DNA of 64,000 nt from an uncultured Paraprevotella sp. (lineage in GTDB: Bacteria; Bacteroidota; Bacteroidia; Bacteroidales; Bacteroidaceae), in NCBI GenBank assembly GCA_944321365.1, contig CALULA010000003.1:1-64000 (forward strand), in the 5' to 3' direction. Positions 6,400 to 16,900 of this stretch are shown one piece after another. The notes beneath the pieces were generated by a model, which was given only the letters and a program-made list of their open reading frames with translations, was not told the DNA's origin and did not search any database. Position 1 is the stretch's first letter; each line of letters opens with the position of its first letter. A program made the position numbers and the translations under genes.

Positions 6400-9036
6400 A
6401 TGAGAAAGAGAGACTTTTTTTGTGCGGCTCTTATCGCGCTGGGAGTGAACGTCTATGCGCAGGATCCGATCCACGGAGTCGACGGGTATTACAACTGGAC
6501 ACCCACGCAGCTCCAGGTGTCGAACGTGCTGGATGTGGGAGGCAATGGCAATAAGATGGCCGCATGGGCCCGTGAGTTCAAGTACACGGACGACATGCAG
6601 TATGCCAAACTGATTATGGGTATCAACAACACGAGCATCGAGGAGGAGAAGGGCGGTTTCAATTTCCGTTCTGAACTGGTCTTGAAAGAGAGTGCCACGG
6701 GGGCCGGTGTCATGACCATCACGCGGGCTTATCCGGTCATTGCTCTGAAGATTTCCGTGCCGCAGAATGATGAGGCTTCCGAGAATGTGAAGATCTCGGA
6801 CGGTTATTTCGAGCCGGAGTTCAGATGGTATAATCCGGGCACGGGGGTGGCGGAGAAACTGCCTCTGAACGGACTGGACGGCAATGGCCGCTATCGTTTC
6901 CTGCAGTATGGTGGTCCGCTGGTGGATGCTTTGGGGCGTGATTCTGTGCAACTGAACCGCGGCAACAACGGTGATGACGCCATCCGTGCTGCGAAAGCAG
7001 TGCATACGGAGTACAATGATACCATCTGGCGTCTGGTCCGTCTGGAACCCGGTGCGGACGAGCGAACGGAGTTCCTGCTGGCCATGGACCTGTCCACCAT
7101 CTGTGCCGAGGCGCAGGAAGGCGGCGGTGTGGTTTGTCTGGACACCACGGACATCAAGCTGAGCGGTTTCAGTATGGGATTCCTGGGCGTGTATGCAGAC
7201 ACTTTGGCGTATGAAATTGATGAAGCTGGCGAAACGATCAGTTCCCGTGTGAAGACTAAGGATGAGATGCCCACGGTTTATCTGAAGTGGATCAAGACCT
7301 TTGCCTCCATGGACGATTTCAACGCGTCGCTCACCGCAGAGAACAACTGGGGCGACGGCAAGGCTGTTGATCCGCAGAAGAGCGTGCTGAACAGTGCGCT
7401 GTATGATGCGATGACGTTCATTGCCAGCTATAAGTTCTCCGACAAGTTGGCCATATTGAACGATGCATATGATGCAGCCAAATCCGTGTATGACAATCCG
7501 GCGTCCACAAGTGCCGACTATACGGCTCAGGTGGAGGCACTGACAACGGCCAAGAATGATTTTCTGACGGCTATTGCCTTTGCCGGAGAGAACAACATGA
7601 ACACCATCATGAACTATCTTGGCATGTCGCTGGGCCTGTCGACAACGACCACGACAATAGGCAATTATACCGGAAAACAGCTGATGGCAGTGGGCCCGGA
7701 GAATGCCGCCGGCTTCCTGTTCATTGAAAGCGGAGATGTCAACGGTCAGAAGGCTTATAACCTGAAGACTGCCGACGGCACGCTGGTGCAGGCACAGGAC
7801 GGCACGCTGATGTTGGTGGACGCCAGCCAGCTGACGGGCAGCAATGCCGCCAATGTGGTGCTGGCCAACCGTGGTACGACGGACATGCCGGGATATGACA
7901 TGAAAGTGGGCAACTATTATTACTACATAGATGAAAGTACGGGCTTGCTCTCTGTCGCAGAAGAGGTGCCGACACCGGAGGTGGATATCAACGAGATAGC
8001 CGCTTATCTCTTCTTCCCGCAGGAAACGTCCTATGATCCGTCCGACCATGATGCGGTGAACTACCCGATGAGTGCGGGCGAAGGCAGCGCATGGGAATTC
8101 AACGGTGAGGTGGAGATGGCATTGGAGCCGGCTTATGCGGCCTCGTTCGAGATGTACAACTGGGATGCGGCCACCAAGGCCGTGGCTACGCAGCGGGCCA
8201 CGATTCCTTTCGTGGAAGGATGGAGCTGCAACGGTTACCGCCTGGGCACGAACCTGACCGTGGACAAGACTCTTGAGGACGGAGACGGTAACCCGATGAG
8301 CTGTCTGCGCCTGAACTGGATGGACACGTATGACAACATACATGCTGACTCCGTGTCTGTGGCAGAAGTGGTTACGGACTGGAGCGCAGGCACCCAGCAG
8401 CTGAGCATCATGCGTGAGCACGGAGCCTATACTTCAGCTCTGAACCGCGTGCCTCAGCCCAATCAGCTGTGCGATTCGCTCTATGCCATCAACATGAATT
8501 CCGGCATCAACCGCTACTTTGCCATGAAATGGAAAGGCAGCAATGCGAACCTGACGTTCAACGGCCTGACGTTCTTTGTGCGGAAGAATGTGGAGGAACC
8601 GGGTGTCGGTATGAACAATTTGCTGGAACAGCGTGGTGATGTCTATATCTGGGATCTGCTGGAGTGTGGCATACCTTTCGGCGACCGTAAGGCTTGCGCG
8701 CAGTACATGTCGTGGAATGGTGCTGCAAGTTCGGATGATGCCGTGTATGTGGACTGGATGCGTTTCTATGAAAATCTGGATGATATCCCGACGGAGTCCA
8801 TCGTTACTGCCATCAGTGATGTGGTTGCCGAGTCGGCCGACCTGAACGTGGCTGTCAGCGGTAACACCCTGCGCGTGTTCTGCAACGGTGAAGTGTCAGT
8901 CTATGCCGTCGACGGCAAGCAGGTGGCAGGCGGATATGCCGACGGCACAATCAGCTTCACACTGGGCAAAGGCATGTATGTGGTGAAGGCCACGGCCGGA
9001 AACCAGGTGGCAGTGAAGAAGATCCTGATGCAATAA
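6400..9036 (+). CDS. Large secreted protein with C-terminal sorting-like domain, 878 aa
   Basis: The ATG at 6400 gives a clean signal peptide (MRKRDFFCAALIALGVNVYAQ). An in-frame GTG at 6373 would add nine residues and spoil it. No catalytic family is recognised. The N-terminal half is beta-rich. A helical segment around residues 330-400 (FSDKLAILNDAYDAAKSVYD; YTAQVEALTTAKNDFLTAI) resembles FIVAR-like spacer modules. Residues about 540-805 form a second beta-rich region with many Trp/Tyr (VEGWSCNGYRLG; YVDWMRFYENLDD), as in carbohydrate-binding or lectin-like folds. The last 60 residues (VSVYAVDGKQVAGG to MYVVKATAGNQVAVKKILMQ) look like the type A C-terminal sorting domain. The position between the sigma factor and the FAS1 lipoproteins suggests a surface glycan-binding or structural role. 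No enzyme activity is claimed. Confidence 0.8.
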   Translation: MRKRDFFCAALIALGVNVYAQDPIHGVDGYYNWTPTQLQVSNVLDVGGNGNKMAAWAREFKYTDDMQYAKLIMGINNTSIEEEKGGFNFRSELVLKESATGAGVMTITRAYPVIALKISVPQNDEASENVKISDGYFEPEFRWYNPGTGVAEKLPLNGLDGNGRYRFLQYGGPLVDALGRDSVQLNRGNNGDDAIRAAKAVHTEYNDTIWRLVRLEPGADERTEFLLAMDLSTICAEAQEGGGVVCLDTTDIKLSGFSMGFLGVYADTLAYEIDEAGETISSRVKTKDEMPTVYLKWIKTFASMDDFNASLTAENNWGDGKAVDPQKSVLNSALYDAMTFIASYKFSDKLAILNDAYDAAKSVYDNPASTSADYTAQVEALTTAKNDFLTAIAFAGENNMNTIMNYLGMSLGLSTTTTTIGNYTGKQLMAVGPENAAGFLFIESGDVNGQKAYNLKTADGTLVQAQDGTLMLVDASQLTGSNAANVVLANRGTTDMPGYDMKVGNYYYYIDESTGLLSVAEEVPTPEVDINEIAAYLFFPQETSYDPSDHDAVNYPMSAGEGSAWEFNGEVEMALEPAYAASFEMYNWDAATKAVATQRATIPFVEGWSCNGYRLGTNLTVDKTLEDGDGNPMSCLRLNWMDTYDNIHADSVSVAEVVTDWSAGTQQLSIMREHGAYTSALNRVPQPNQLCDSLYAINMNSGINRYFAMKWKGSNANLTFNGLTFFVRKNVEEPGVGMNNLLEQRGDVYIWDLLECGIPFGDRKACAQYMSWNGAASSDDAVYVDWMRFYENLDDIPTESIVTAISDVVAESADLNVAVSGNTLRVFCNGEVSVYAVDGKQVAGGYADGTISFTLGKGMYVVKATAGNQVAVKKILMQ

Positions 9037-9058
9037 TGTGATTAATGGTGGTTAGCGG

Positions 9059-9096
9059 GAGAGGGCCTGCCTGGGCCTATGCCGGGAGGCCTTCTC
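9059..9096 (+). terminator. Intra-operon hairpin, possible attenuator
   Basis: GAGAGGGCCT (9059-9068) pairs with AGGCCTTCTC (9087-9096), 10 bp with one G-U pair, between the 878-aa gene and the first FAS1 gene. It is followed by a pyrimidine-rich CTTTCTCTTTC rather than a pure T-run. It could be a partial terminator or an mRNA-end stabiliser that sets different levels for the genes on either side. Confidence 0.5.
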
Positions 9097-9118
9097 CTTT
9101 CTCTTTCGGTCTCTTGAA

Positions 9119-11197
9119 ATGAAAAAACACAATAAAATGAAGAAACGATTGAAATTATTTATTGCGGGACTGGCCTGTATGCCGCTGTTGGGCCTGACAG
9201 GCTGTATGGACTCTGATGACGTCGGGGAGAACTACCGCACGTTCGAGGGGGAGATGATTTCCACGTATGTGTCCCGTCGTACGGAACTGAAAGAATTTGA
9301 AAAAGCATTGCGCATTGCTAATGCTTATGATTTGTTAGCCTCTTATGGAAAATACACTTGTTTCATGCCTACCGATGAGGCCATGCAGGCGTGGTATGCC
9401 TCTTCCGGCACAACGCTGGAGGATATGGACACCGCAGCCGTGCGCGAGATGGTCTACTATCATCTGATAGACGGTCAGGCCAATGCTGTAGACGCTTATC
9501 TGACAGAAGACTTTCCGGAAGGCTCTTTCCCCGTGCAGAACATGATAGGCCGCTATCTGACGGCTTCCGTGCGCACGGGTACGGGCGTGTGGAGCATCCG
9601 CACCGGAGAGGAATATGCCGACATCATAAATCCCAACAACGAACTGTTGAACGGCGTGGTGCATGTCATCAACAAGGTGTTGGAGGGCAATAACGATATG
9701 TTGCCCGATTTCGTGAGAAACAATCCGCGTTACTCCATCTTCGGGCAGGCCCTGGAGGTCACGGGCTGGCGTGACTCCATGATGGTGCTGGAGGACGCAA
9801 CTTATCAGCCGCCCTTGTCGACTACATTGCCTAACGGACAGGTGGTCGGCTCCTCGTCAACCGGCTATTATCAGTGGCCGACAACGAAAAAGTATCTTTA
9901 CACCTGTTTTGCCGAGAGCGATTCCATCATGAAATTGCGCGAGGGCATAGAGAGTCTGGACGACCTGCGGGACTATGCCAGAAGAGTCTATCCGGAGGGA
10001 GCCGACATCGAGGATGAGACCGATCCCCGCAACAGTCTGCATAAGTTCGTAGGCTATCACCTCTATGACGTGCAGCGGGCCAAGAACAAGCTGGTGGTGA
10101 ACAAATATTTCGTGTCCATGCACGACTGGTTCACGTGGTACGACCAGATCTGTGATGCGGATTATAAGGTGGAGCAGTATTACGTACCCATGCAGCCGGA
10201 CATGTTGCTTTCGGTGCAGAATGCCAATACGGTGGACAAGGATAACATTTCAGCCAGGGGCATTCCGGTGCTCAACTGTCCTTATTCGCCCTACAACCCG
10301 GCTTATACACAGGCGATTACAATGGAGGACACCTACGGCGGATGGCCCATTATCCGCGTGCTAGACGATGAGGCCGACCAGTATTGCCAAAATGGCGTGC
10401 TGCACGGACTGAACAACATGCTGGTCTATTCCGAAGAGGTCAAGGCCAACGTGTTCCACCGTCGTATGCGAATGGATGTGCGCACATTCATGTCCGAAGG
10501 TGTGAACAACGGAGTCATCTATGACGGTGACAAGGGATATAACTGGTATATTACGAGTTTTCCGGACGGTTATTTCAAGAATATAGATTTTACGTCCAAC
10601 AATACTACTTATATAACTTATGAGGGATGTACGCCGCACGACTATCTGCACGGTGACCATTTCTCCTTGTGCGGCAATTTCGACTTCACGATCAAGGTGG
10701 GCCCGGTGCCCAGAGGTTCCTATGAAGTGCGGCTGAGCTATTGTACGAATACCAGTCAGGGTGCTGTGGTGCAGGTCTACATGGACGGCACACCCTGCGG
10801 CATTCCCGTTGACTCGCGCATGGCGGCCTACTCTGGCGATACGGGCTGGATTCAGGACTGGCTGGCCATCCAGGAATCCGGCAGCAGCCGTTTTGCCGGG
10901 ATGGGCGAGAGCGAAGAGGATCCCTACGGACTGGAGAACGACAAGAACCTGCGCAACCACGGTTACATGAAAGCACCGAACAGCTATGTGGGGACTAACT
11001 ATCATAATTTGTCTTATGGCGACAATCTCACGGCGCGGAATGTGGACACCCGGTTGCGCAAGATTCTGGGCATCGTGAACTGGACGGAGGACGGGACGCA
11101 CGATCTGCGTATTGTGGCCATGCGCTCCGGATATTTTGAACTGGATTTCATAGAGTTCATGCCGACCGACTTGCTGGAGGACGAGGACCAGCATTGA
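9119..11197 (+). CDS. FAS1 (fasciclin) domain lipoprotein A, 692 aa
   Basis: The lipobox LTGC (signal peptide ending MPLLGLTGCMDSDD) marks an outer-membrane lipoprotein. The first FAS1 domain covers about residues 45-190, with the family hallmarks YTCFMPTDEAMQAWY, VYYHLIDGQ and GVVHVINKVL. A second, more divergent FAS1-like unit covers about 200-440 (LYTCFAESDSIM to NGVLHGLNNMLVY). A C-terminal beta-sandwich follows (about 450-680; GSYEVRLSYCTN, VQVYMDGTPCGIP, FELDFIEFMP) that looks carbohydrate-binding. Two ATG starts (9119 and 9137) are both compatible with the signal. FAS1 modules mediate adhesion. Within a Sus locus the likely role is as a surface glycan-binding protein of the SusE/F kind, though this is inferred from position. 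Confidence 0.87.
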   Translation: MKKHNKMKKRLKLFIAGLACMPLLGLTGCMDSDDVGENYRTFEGEMISTYVSRRTELKEFEKALRIANAYDLLASYGKYTCFMPTDEAMQAWYASSGTTLEDMDTAAVREMVYYHLIDGQANAVDAYLTEDFPEGSFPVQNMIGRYLTASVRTGTGVWSIRTGEEYADIINPNNELLNGVVHVINKVLEGNNDMLPDFVRNNPRYSIFGQALEVTGWRDSMMVLEDATYQPPLSTTLPNGQVVGSSSTGYYQWPTTKKYLYTCFAESDSIMKLREGIESLDDLRDYARRVYPEGADIEDETDPRNSLHKFVGYHLYDVQRAKNKLVVNKYFVSMHDWFTWYDQICDADYKVEQYYVPMQPDMLLSVQNANTVDKDNISARGIPVLNCPYSPYNPAYTQAITMEDTYGGWPIIRVLDDEADQYCQNGVLHGLNNMLVYSEEVKANVFHRRMRMDVRTFMSEGVNNGVIYDGDKGYNWYITSFPDGYFKNIDFTSNNTTYITYEGCTPHDYLHGDHFSLCGNFDFTIKVGPVPRGSYEVRLSYCTNTSQGAVVQVYMDGTPCGIPVDSRMAAYSGDTGWIQDWLAIQESGSSRFAGMGESEEDPYGLENDKNLRNHGYMKAPNSYVGTNYHNLSYGDNLTARNVDTRLRKILGIVNWTEDGTHDLRIVAMRSGYFELDFIEFMPTDLLEDEDQH

Positions 11198-11234
11198 CAA
11201 CGAAATGTATTTATATATAAACAGGAGGATAAAG

Positions 11235-13883
11235 ATGAAAATATATCAATATATGGCAGGAGCTTGTCTGGCTGTAGGTGTGGCTTTGGGGACGCTGACC
11301 TCGTGCACCGATACGTTCGAGGCTCTGGAGGACCACTCTCCGGACTGGCTTGGAGAGAACATCTACGACTATCTGAAAGGCCGTGGCGACTGTAACTACT
11401 ACGTGCGGCTGATTGATGATTGCGGACTGACGGAAGTCATGCGCCGGACGGGTTCGAACACCTTGTTCTTTAGTAACGACGAGACTTTTAACCGCTATTT
11501 TGCCGAGAATGCGAGAAACGGATCGGGTCCGACTTCCTACGAGGAGATGTCGCCGACATTGAAGAACATGTTCATCAGTCTGGGCCGCATCAGCAACGCG
11601 CAGCTTATTGAGAGGCTGTGTCACGGAGATATCAGCGGCACGGTGCTCCGCCGCTCCACCTATTATAATGTGACGGACAGCATTCCCGTGTTGTTGAAGA
11701 GCGATCTGCTGCAGCAATACGGTGACAATCCTTATTTTGCCGCATTGGAGGAAGACACCGTGCGCCTGTTGCAGGACGCCACGGCACTCACCCTGACCCA
11801 GTTGTTCCCTATGGTGGCTGATGAATTGGGGATAACGGACGGCGACCTGCAGTTTATCATGGACGGTGCGCTCTCTGCAGACGAGGCAGCTTTGTATGGC
11901 AACAAGATTGTCCGTCAGGATATTACCTGCAAGAACGGTTATCTGCATGAACTGGACGGCCTGATATTGCCGCCGGAGACGATGGCTGGCTTCATCAATT
12001 CCAACGGGCAGGTCAGCGAGTTCAGCAAACTGATGAACCGTTTTGCCATTCCTTTGGTTTATCGTGAAGCCACAGCAACGGAACCGCGTGTGTACACCTT
12101 GCGTTATTTCAATGAGCATCCGGAAAATAAGAGTAACAAGACGACCAATCTTTCCGGTGCCTTGATGGTCGATGAAGACATGAACGATAAGAGCAATGCC
12201 TGTCTTTATTTTGATCCGGCATGGAACGCTTATCAGGCCAATGCCACCAATCCGAACTCTACGGAACCGGCTTATCAGGGTGACATGGGCGTGATGTTCG
12301 TACCCACGAATGAAGCCATGGATGAGTATTTCCGCATTGGCGGTGAAGGTGAAGACTTTGTGAAGAATTTCGGGACATGGGAAAATGTTCCCGACAACAT
12401 TGTGGCCGACTTCGTGAAAAACCATCAGAAATATTCTTTCCTGGCTTCCCTTCCACACAATTTCTCCATACTGAAAGATGAGGCAGGTTATGACATGGAA
12501 ATATCTGAAGCCGATATCGTGGACAAATATGTGGCCCGTAATGGCATGGTATATGTGGTGAACAAGGTGTTCCCTCCGCTGGATTACCGTTCGGTGATGG
12601 GGCCGGCCAAGATAGATCAGAGCAACCAGATCTTTAACGTTGCCATGAACGACAGCCATACCCAGTTTGTTTATTATCTGCGTTCGCTGCTCAGCTGCTA
12701 CCAGTTCTTCATTACGCCGGACGAATATCTGGACCATTATGTTGACCCTGTGTCTATGGGGTTGGCTGCTTCTTCACAGGCGTATTGGAAATTCACGTTG
12801 AATACGGCGGGTGACATACAGGCAACGGTGTATAACCTGCATACGGGCGACTCCATCGGCCTTGTGACCGATGCTTCTGTCATCAAAAACCGTTTCAATG
12901 ATATTCTGCGCAGCCATACCCTTGTTGTAGAAAGCGATGAGGCATTCCGGCAAGCTGTGGCCGGCGGGCAAGAGTACTTCGTTACGATGGGCTATATGCC
13001 GCTCCGCATCACCGGAACCACGGCGGGGGCTTCCATCTCCGGCGGCGGTAACGGAGTGAATGGAAATTCTTCCGTGACCATAACGGATGCTTCGGGCAAG
13101 ACGAACGGAACATCGTATATCGTGAACGGCATTCTGCAAAATACTCTGACTTCGACCTACAAGAATCTCAACCAGAGTGACAACAGCAGCGTGATCAACC
13201 AGCAGAGTCCTTTCTATCAGTTCCTGCGCCTGTGCAATGCCTGTGGAATCTTCAGCAATTCGGCTACGACTTCCATCATTCCGCTGGATCCTTATATAAC
13301 TTTCCTGCAGCAGTATGACTACACGCTCTACGTGCCCCAGAACGAGTTATTGCAGGGGGCCATGGCCAACCACTACATCCCGACACCGGAAGAACTTGAA
13401 GAGTTGTACGTGCTTACGGCAGACGGACAGGAGACGCACATCGACTCTCTGTATCAGATAGCTGTGGACCGCCTGCGCCGTTTCATCCGTTATCACATAC
13501 AGGACAACAGCGTGTTCATCAAAGGTGAGAAAGAAGACAATGCGGAATATCTGACGGAGACCATTAATAATACGACCAAACTGTTCTATCCGGTGTATGT
13601 GACGAATACGGGGAATACACTTACCGTGCGTGACAATATTGGCGGAAGAGCCAATGTGGTTCTGGAAGACGGGCGGTATAATCTGATCGGACGGGATATC
13701 CGTGTGAATAATGCGACGGGAAGCACCTCAAGTCCGGACCTGTCGAGATCTACCACGATAGACATGTACAGCTGTACTGTAGTTCATCAGATAGACAATG
13801 TGCTTTGGTATGAGGAGCCTTCCTCACAGTGGCATACGGATCTGTATCAGGATCTGGAGGACTACCTGGCCGGACAGCAGTGA
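11235..13883 (+). CDS. Multi-FAS1 lipoprotein B, 882 aa
   Basis: The start at 11235 follows AGGAGG-like sequence and gives a signal ending GTLTSCTDT with lipobox LTSC; the frame is open further upstream without a better start. I read up to four FAS1-like modules. They are about residues 35-240 (NTLFFSNDETFNRYF), 255-460 (GVMFVPTNEAMDEYF; NGMVYVVNKVFPP), 465-650 (QFFITPDEYLDHYVDP) and 660-870 (YTLYVPQNELLQGAM; CTVVHQIDNVLWYE). Each shows the 'FxPxxEAM' and 'G..hxIDxVL' signatures of the family to a decreasing degree. It lies 37 bp after lipoprotein A and 50 bp before SusC1, so it probably belongs to the same outer-membrane complex. Four tandem units give an elongated shape suited to capturing polymer away from the membrane. 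Confidence 0.87.
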   Translation: MKIYQYMAGACLAVGVALGTLTSCTDTFEALEDHSPDWLGENIYDYLKGRGDCNYYVRLIDDCGLTEVMRRTGSNTLFFSNDETFNRYFAENARNGSGPTSYEEMSPTLKNMFISLGRISNAQLIERLCHGDISGTVLRRSTYYNVTDSIPVLLKSDLLQQYGDNPYFAALEEDTVRLLQDATALTLTQLFPMVADELGITDGDLQFIMDGALSADEAALYGNKIVRQDITCKNGYLHELDGLILPPETMAGFINSNGQVSEFSKLMNRFAIPLVYREATATEPRVYTLRYFNEHPENKSNKTTNLSGALMVDEDMNDKSNACLYFDPAWNAYQANATNPNSTEPAYQGDMGVMFVPTNEAMDEYFRIGGEGEDFVKNFGTWENVPDNIVADFVKNHQKYSFLASLPHNFSILKDEAGYDMEISEADIVDKYVARNGMVYVVNKVFPPLDYRSVMGPAKIDQSNQIFNVAMNDSHTQFVYYLRSLLSCYQFFITPDEYLDHYVDPVSMGLAASSQAYWKFTLNTAGDIQATVYNLHTGDSIGLVTDASVIKNRFNDILRSHTLVVESDEAFRQAVAGGQEYFVTMGYMPLRITGTTAGASISGGGNGVNGNSSVTITDASGKTNGTSYIVNGILQNTLTSTYKNLNQSDNSSVINQQSPFYQFLRLCNACGIFSNSATTSIIPLDPYITFLQQYDYTLYVPQNELLQGAMANHYIPTPEELEELYVLTADGQETHIDSLYQIAVDRLRRFIRYHIQDNSVFIKGEKEDNAEYLTETINNTTKLFYPVYVTNTGNTLTVRDNIGGRANVVLEDGRYNLIGRDIRVNNATGSTSSPDLSRSTTIDMYSCTVVHQIDNVLWYEEPSSQWHTDLYQDLEDYLAGQQ

Positions 13884-13933
13884 GGCAGCGTGAGAGAGAT
13901 TGGATGGAAAATGAAGTAATTTGAACCAATGAC

Positions 13934-16900
13934 ATGAAAAGAATATTATCCTTGGCGGTATTGAGCCTGATGGTCCTGCATGCCGCCGCTCAAAAAATTA
14001 TGGTATCCGGAAAGGTCACCGATGACTTTGGTGAGGTGATAGGCTGTTCCGTTGCCGAAATAGATGCCAGCAACCGTGTGGTTGGCGGAACCACTACCAA
14101 TATGCAAGGCAGTTATGTGTTGGCTGTCAAGAATGTGAACAACAAATTGCGTTTCTCTTATGTAGGTTATCAGACAGAAACCCGTGAGATCGGCAGCAAC
14201 CGTAAGATCAATGTACACCTGAAAGACAACACCATAGCCTTGAAAGGAACGACAATTACGGCGAAGAAGCGTTCGAGTGATACCACGTTCGACATTCCTG
14301 AACGCGAAGTCTCTATGGCTATGACTACATTCGATATGAAGGAAGTGGAGGGCATATCCGTAACTTCCGTTGACGATGCCTTGCAGGGGCGTATTCCAGG
14401 TCTTGACATCGTGGGAAGCGGCACACCGGGACAAGGCGGACAGATGCGTATCCGTGGAACTACTACCATATTGGGTAATGCGGAACCGTTGATTGTAGTC
14501 AACGACATTCCGTTTGAGAGTGCTGATGCCAGTTCTTTCCAGTTTGATGCCGCTACGGATGAGCAGTATGCGGATTTGCTGAATGTCAATGTGGAGGATA
14601 TTCAGGAGATTACCGTGCTGAAAGATGCGGCTTCCACGGCCATGTGGGGATCGCGTGGTGCCAACGGCGTCATTATGATTAAGACCAAGAAAGGGGCCAT
14701 GGGTAAGACGCGGGTGACCTACAGTTATAAGCTGACAGGGGCGACTCAGCCCAAAGGTTATAAACTGTTGAACGGCGATGATTTCTCCATGATGATGAAG
14801 CAAAGTTACTTCAATATGAACCAGCTGACGGGTAACAGCAGCCATAATGACTATGATTTTAAGGAGTTCCAATACGATCCTGCGTGGTCGGAATACCAAA
14901 TGTATGACAATAATACAGACTGGGTGGATGCCGTGACGCAGAAAGGATGGACACACGACCATTATGTGACGGTGCAGGGAGGCGGTGAGCGTGCTACGTT
15001 CTATATTTCCGGAGGATATTACACGCGTACCGGAACCAATATCGGCCAGCGTTATGACCGTTACAGTACCCGTGCCCAGCTGGATTATCACATCAGTGAC
15101 CGCATGCTGGTGCGCACTGACTTCCAGTTCACTTATGGTGATAATGACCAGAATTACGAGAAGTTGTTGGACATTGCCTACAAGAAGATGCCGAACCTGA
15201 GCATCTATCGTCAGCGTGCTGACGGGAGCAATACGGGAGAGTACTACAACATCCTGAGCAGCTCGCAGATGAGCAACAGTCAGAAGAACCTGAAGAATCC
15301 GGTGGCATTAGGACGTCTGGCACGTGACAACCGCAAGACCTACCGTGTGTTGCCCACGATTCGTCTGCAATATGACTTCTTTGACCCGGAAAAGATATTC
15401 TTGCGTTACAGCGGTTATGTTTCGCTGGATATGAATACGGAGCATCGCGAACGTTTCCTGCCCAGTGAATGTACCAACAGTTCATGGGATAACAGTTCTG
15501 TGAATGCAGCTTCTGACCAGAATAGAGAGACATTGAAGATTATGACCGAGAATAAGCTGACATGGCAAAGCCGTTTTGCCAACCGTGATCATAACTTGCA
15601 GCTGATGGCTGCCTGGAATACGGAAAGTTCTACTGGGACAAGCCAGACTGTTACTTCTTACGGTCATCCGGGTTCCGGGATGACAGACGCTTCATCGCCT
15701 GCAACGCTTTCAGAACTGACCAATGGTAATAATGCTTCACGCAGTATGTCCTTTTCCGGACGTTTTCATTATTCTCTGAAGGGGCGTTATATCTTTGATG
15801 CCAGTATCCGTATGGACGGCAGCACCAAGTTTGGCGATGACAACCGCTATGGCTGGTTCCCTGGTGTGGCGGCCAAGTGGATTGTCACGGACGAGAAGTG
15901 GTTCGACGGCATACGGGATGTACTTTCCCTTTTCGCCATACGTCCGAGCTGGGGCGTGGCCGGGCGGCAGCCAGATGACAACTATCTCTATTTTAATCGA
16001 ATGGCAATTGATACGTATGGTTATATGGGTACGACAGCTGTTTATCCGAGCAATATCCGTCTGACCGATTTGCGTTGGGAGAAAGTGACCTCCACGAATT
16101 TTGGCGTGGATTTGGAATTGTTTAACGGGAAAGTGTCCGGAACGTTCGATTGGTATCATAAACGTACGACTGACATGTTGTTCCCAGACCTGAATATTTC
16201 TCCGACATCAGGCTTCACTACCTTGGACTACAAGAATGTGGGTACGATGGATAATGATGGTTGGGAACTGAGTTTTGCCTTTAATAAATTTGTTTCGATA
16301 GGAAAGTTTGACGCTTCGTTTAACGTCAACTTCTCCAGTAACCGCAATACCATCAAGGAGATGGACCCGGTTGTACTGGCCCAATATAATAATGTGACGG
16401 ACTTCACCAATTCTACCGCTTTCCCCTCTCGCTTGCAGGTGGAGAACTCCATCGGCTCCATTTATGGTTTCCGTTATAAGGGCGTGTACAGTTACAGCTA
16501 TGACAATTACGATAAGGCCGTGGCAGAGGGTAAGACTTGTCCGGTGGCACGGGATGCGAACGGCAATGTGATGACCGACTATAACGGGAATCCCAAGCCG
16601 ATGTACTATTACTACAATTCTACGGCTTACCAGTTTCAGGGCGGTGATGCCATGTATGAGGATATCAATCATGACGGCAACATAGACCAGTACGATGTGG
16701 TCTATCTGGGCAATTGTAATCCGAAGCTGACCGGTGGCTTCGGTCTGAATCTACGTTATGACAACTTCACTGCCAGCATCTTCTTTAACTACCGTTATGG
16801 GTATAAGATCATGAACCAGGCACGCCGTTCCATGGAGAACATGTATGAGGGATATAACCAATGTACTACAGTCAACTGGCGTTGGCGTAAGGAGGGTGAT

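Noticed and set aside
6394-8421. 675-codon minus-strand open frame opposite the 878-aa secreted protein
   Set aside because: The codon pattern on the plus strand is coding, with a signal peptide and tail; the antisense translation has the His/Val/Arg bias typical of shadows in GC-rich genes.
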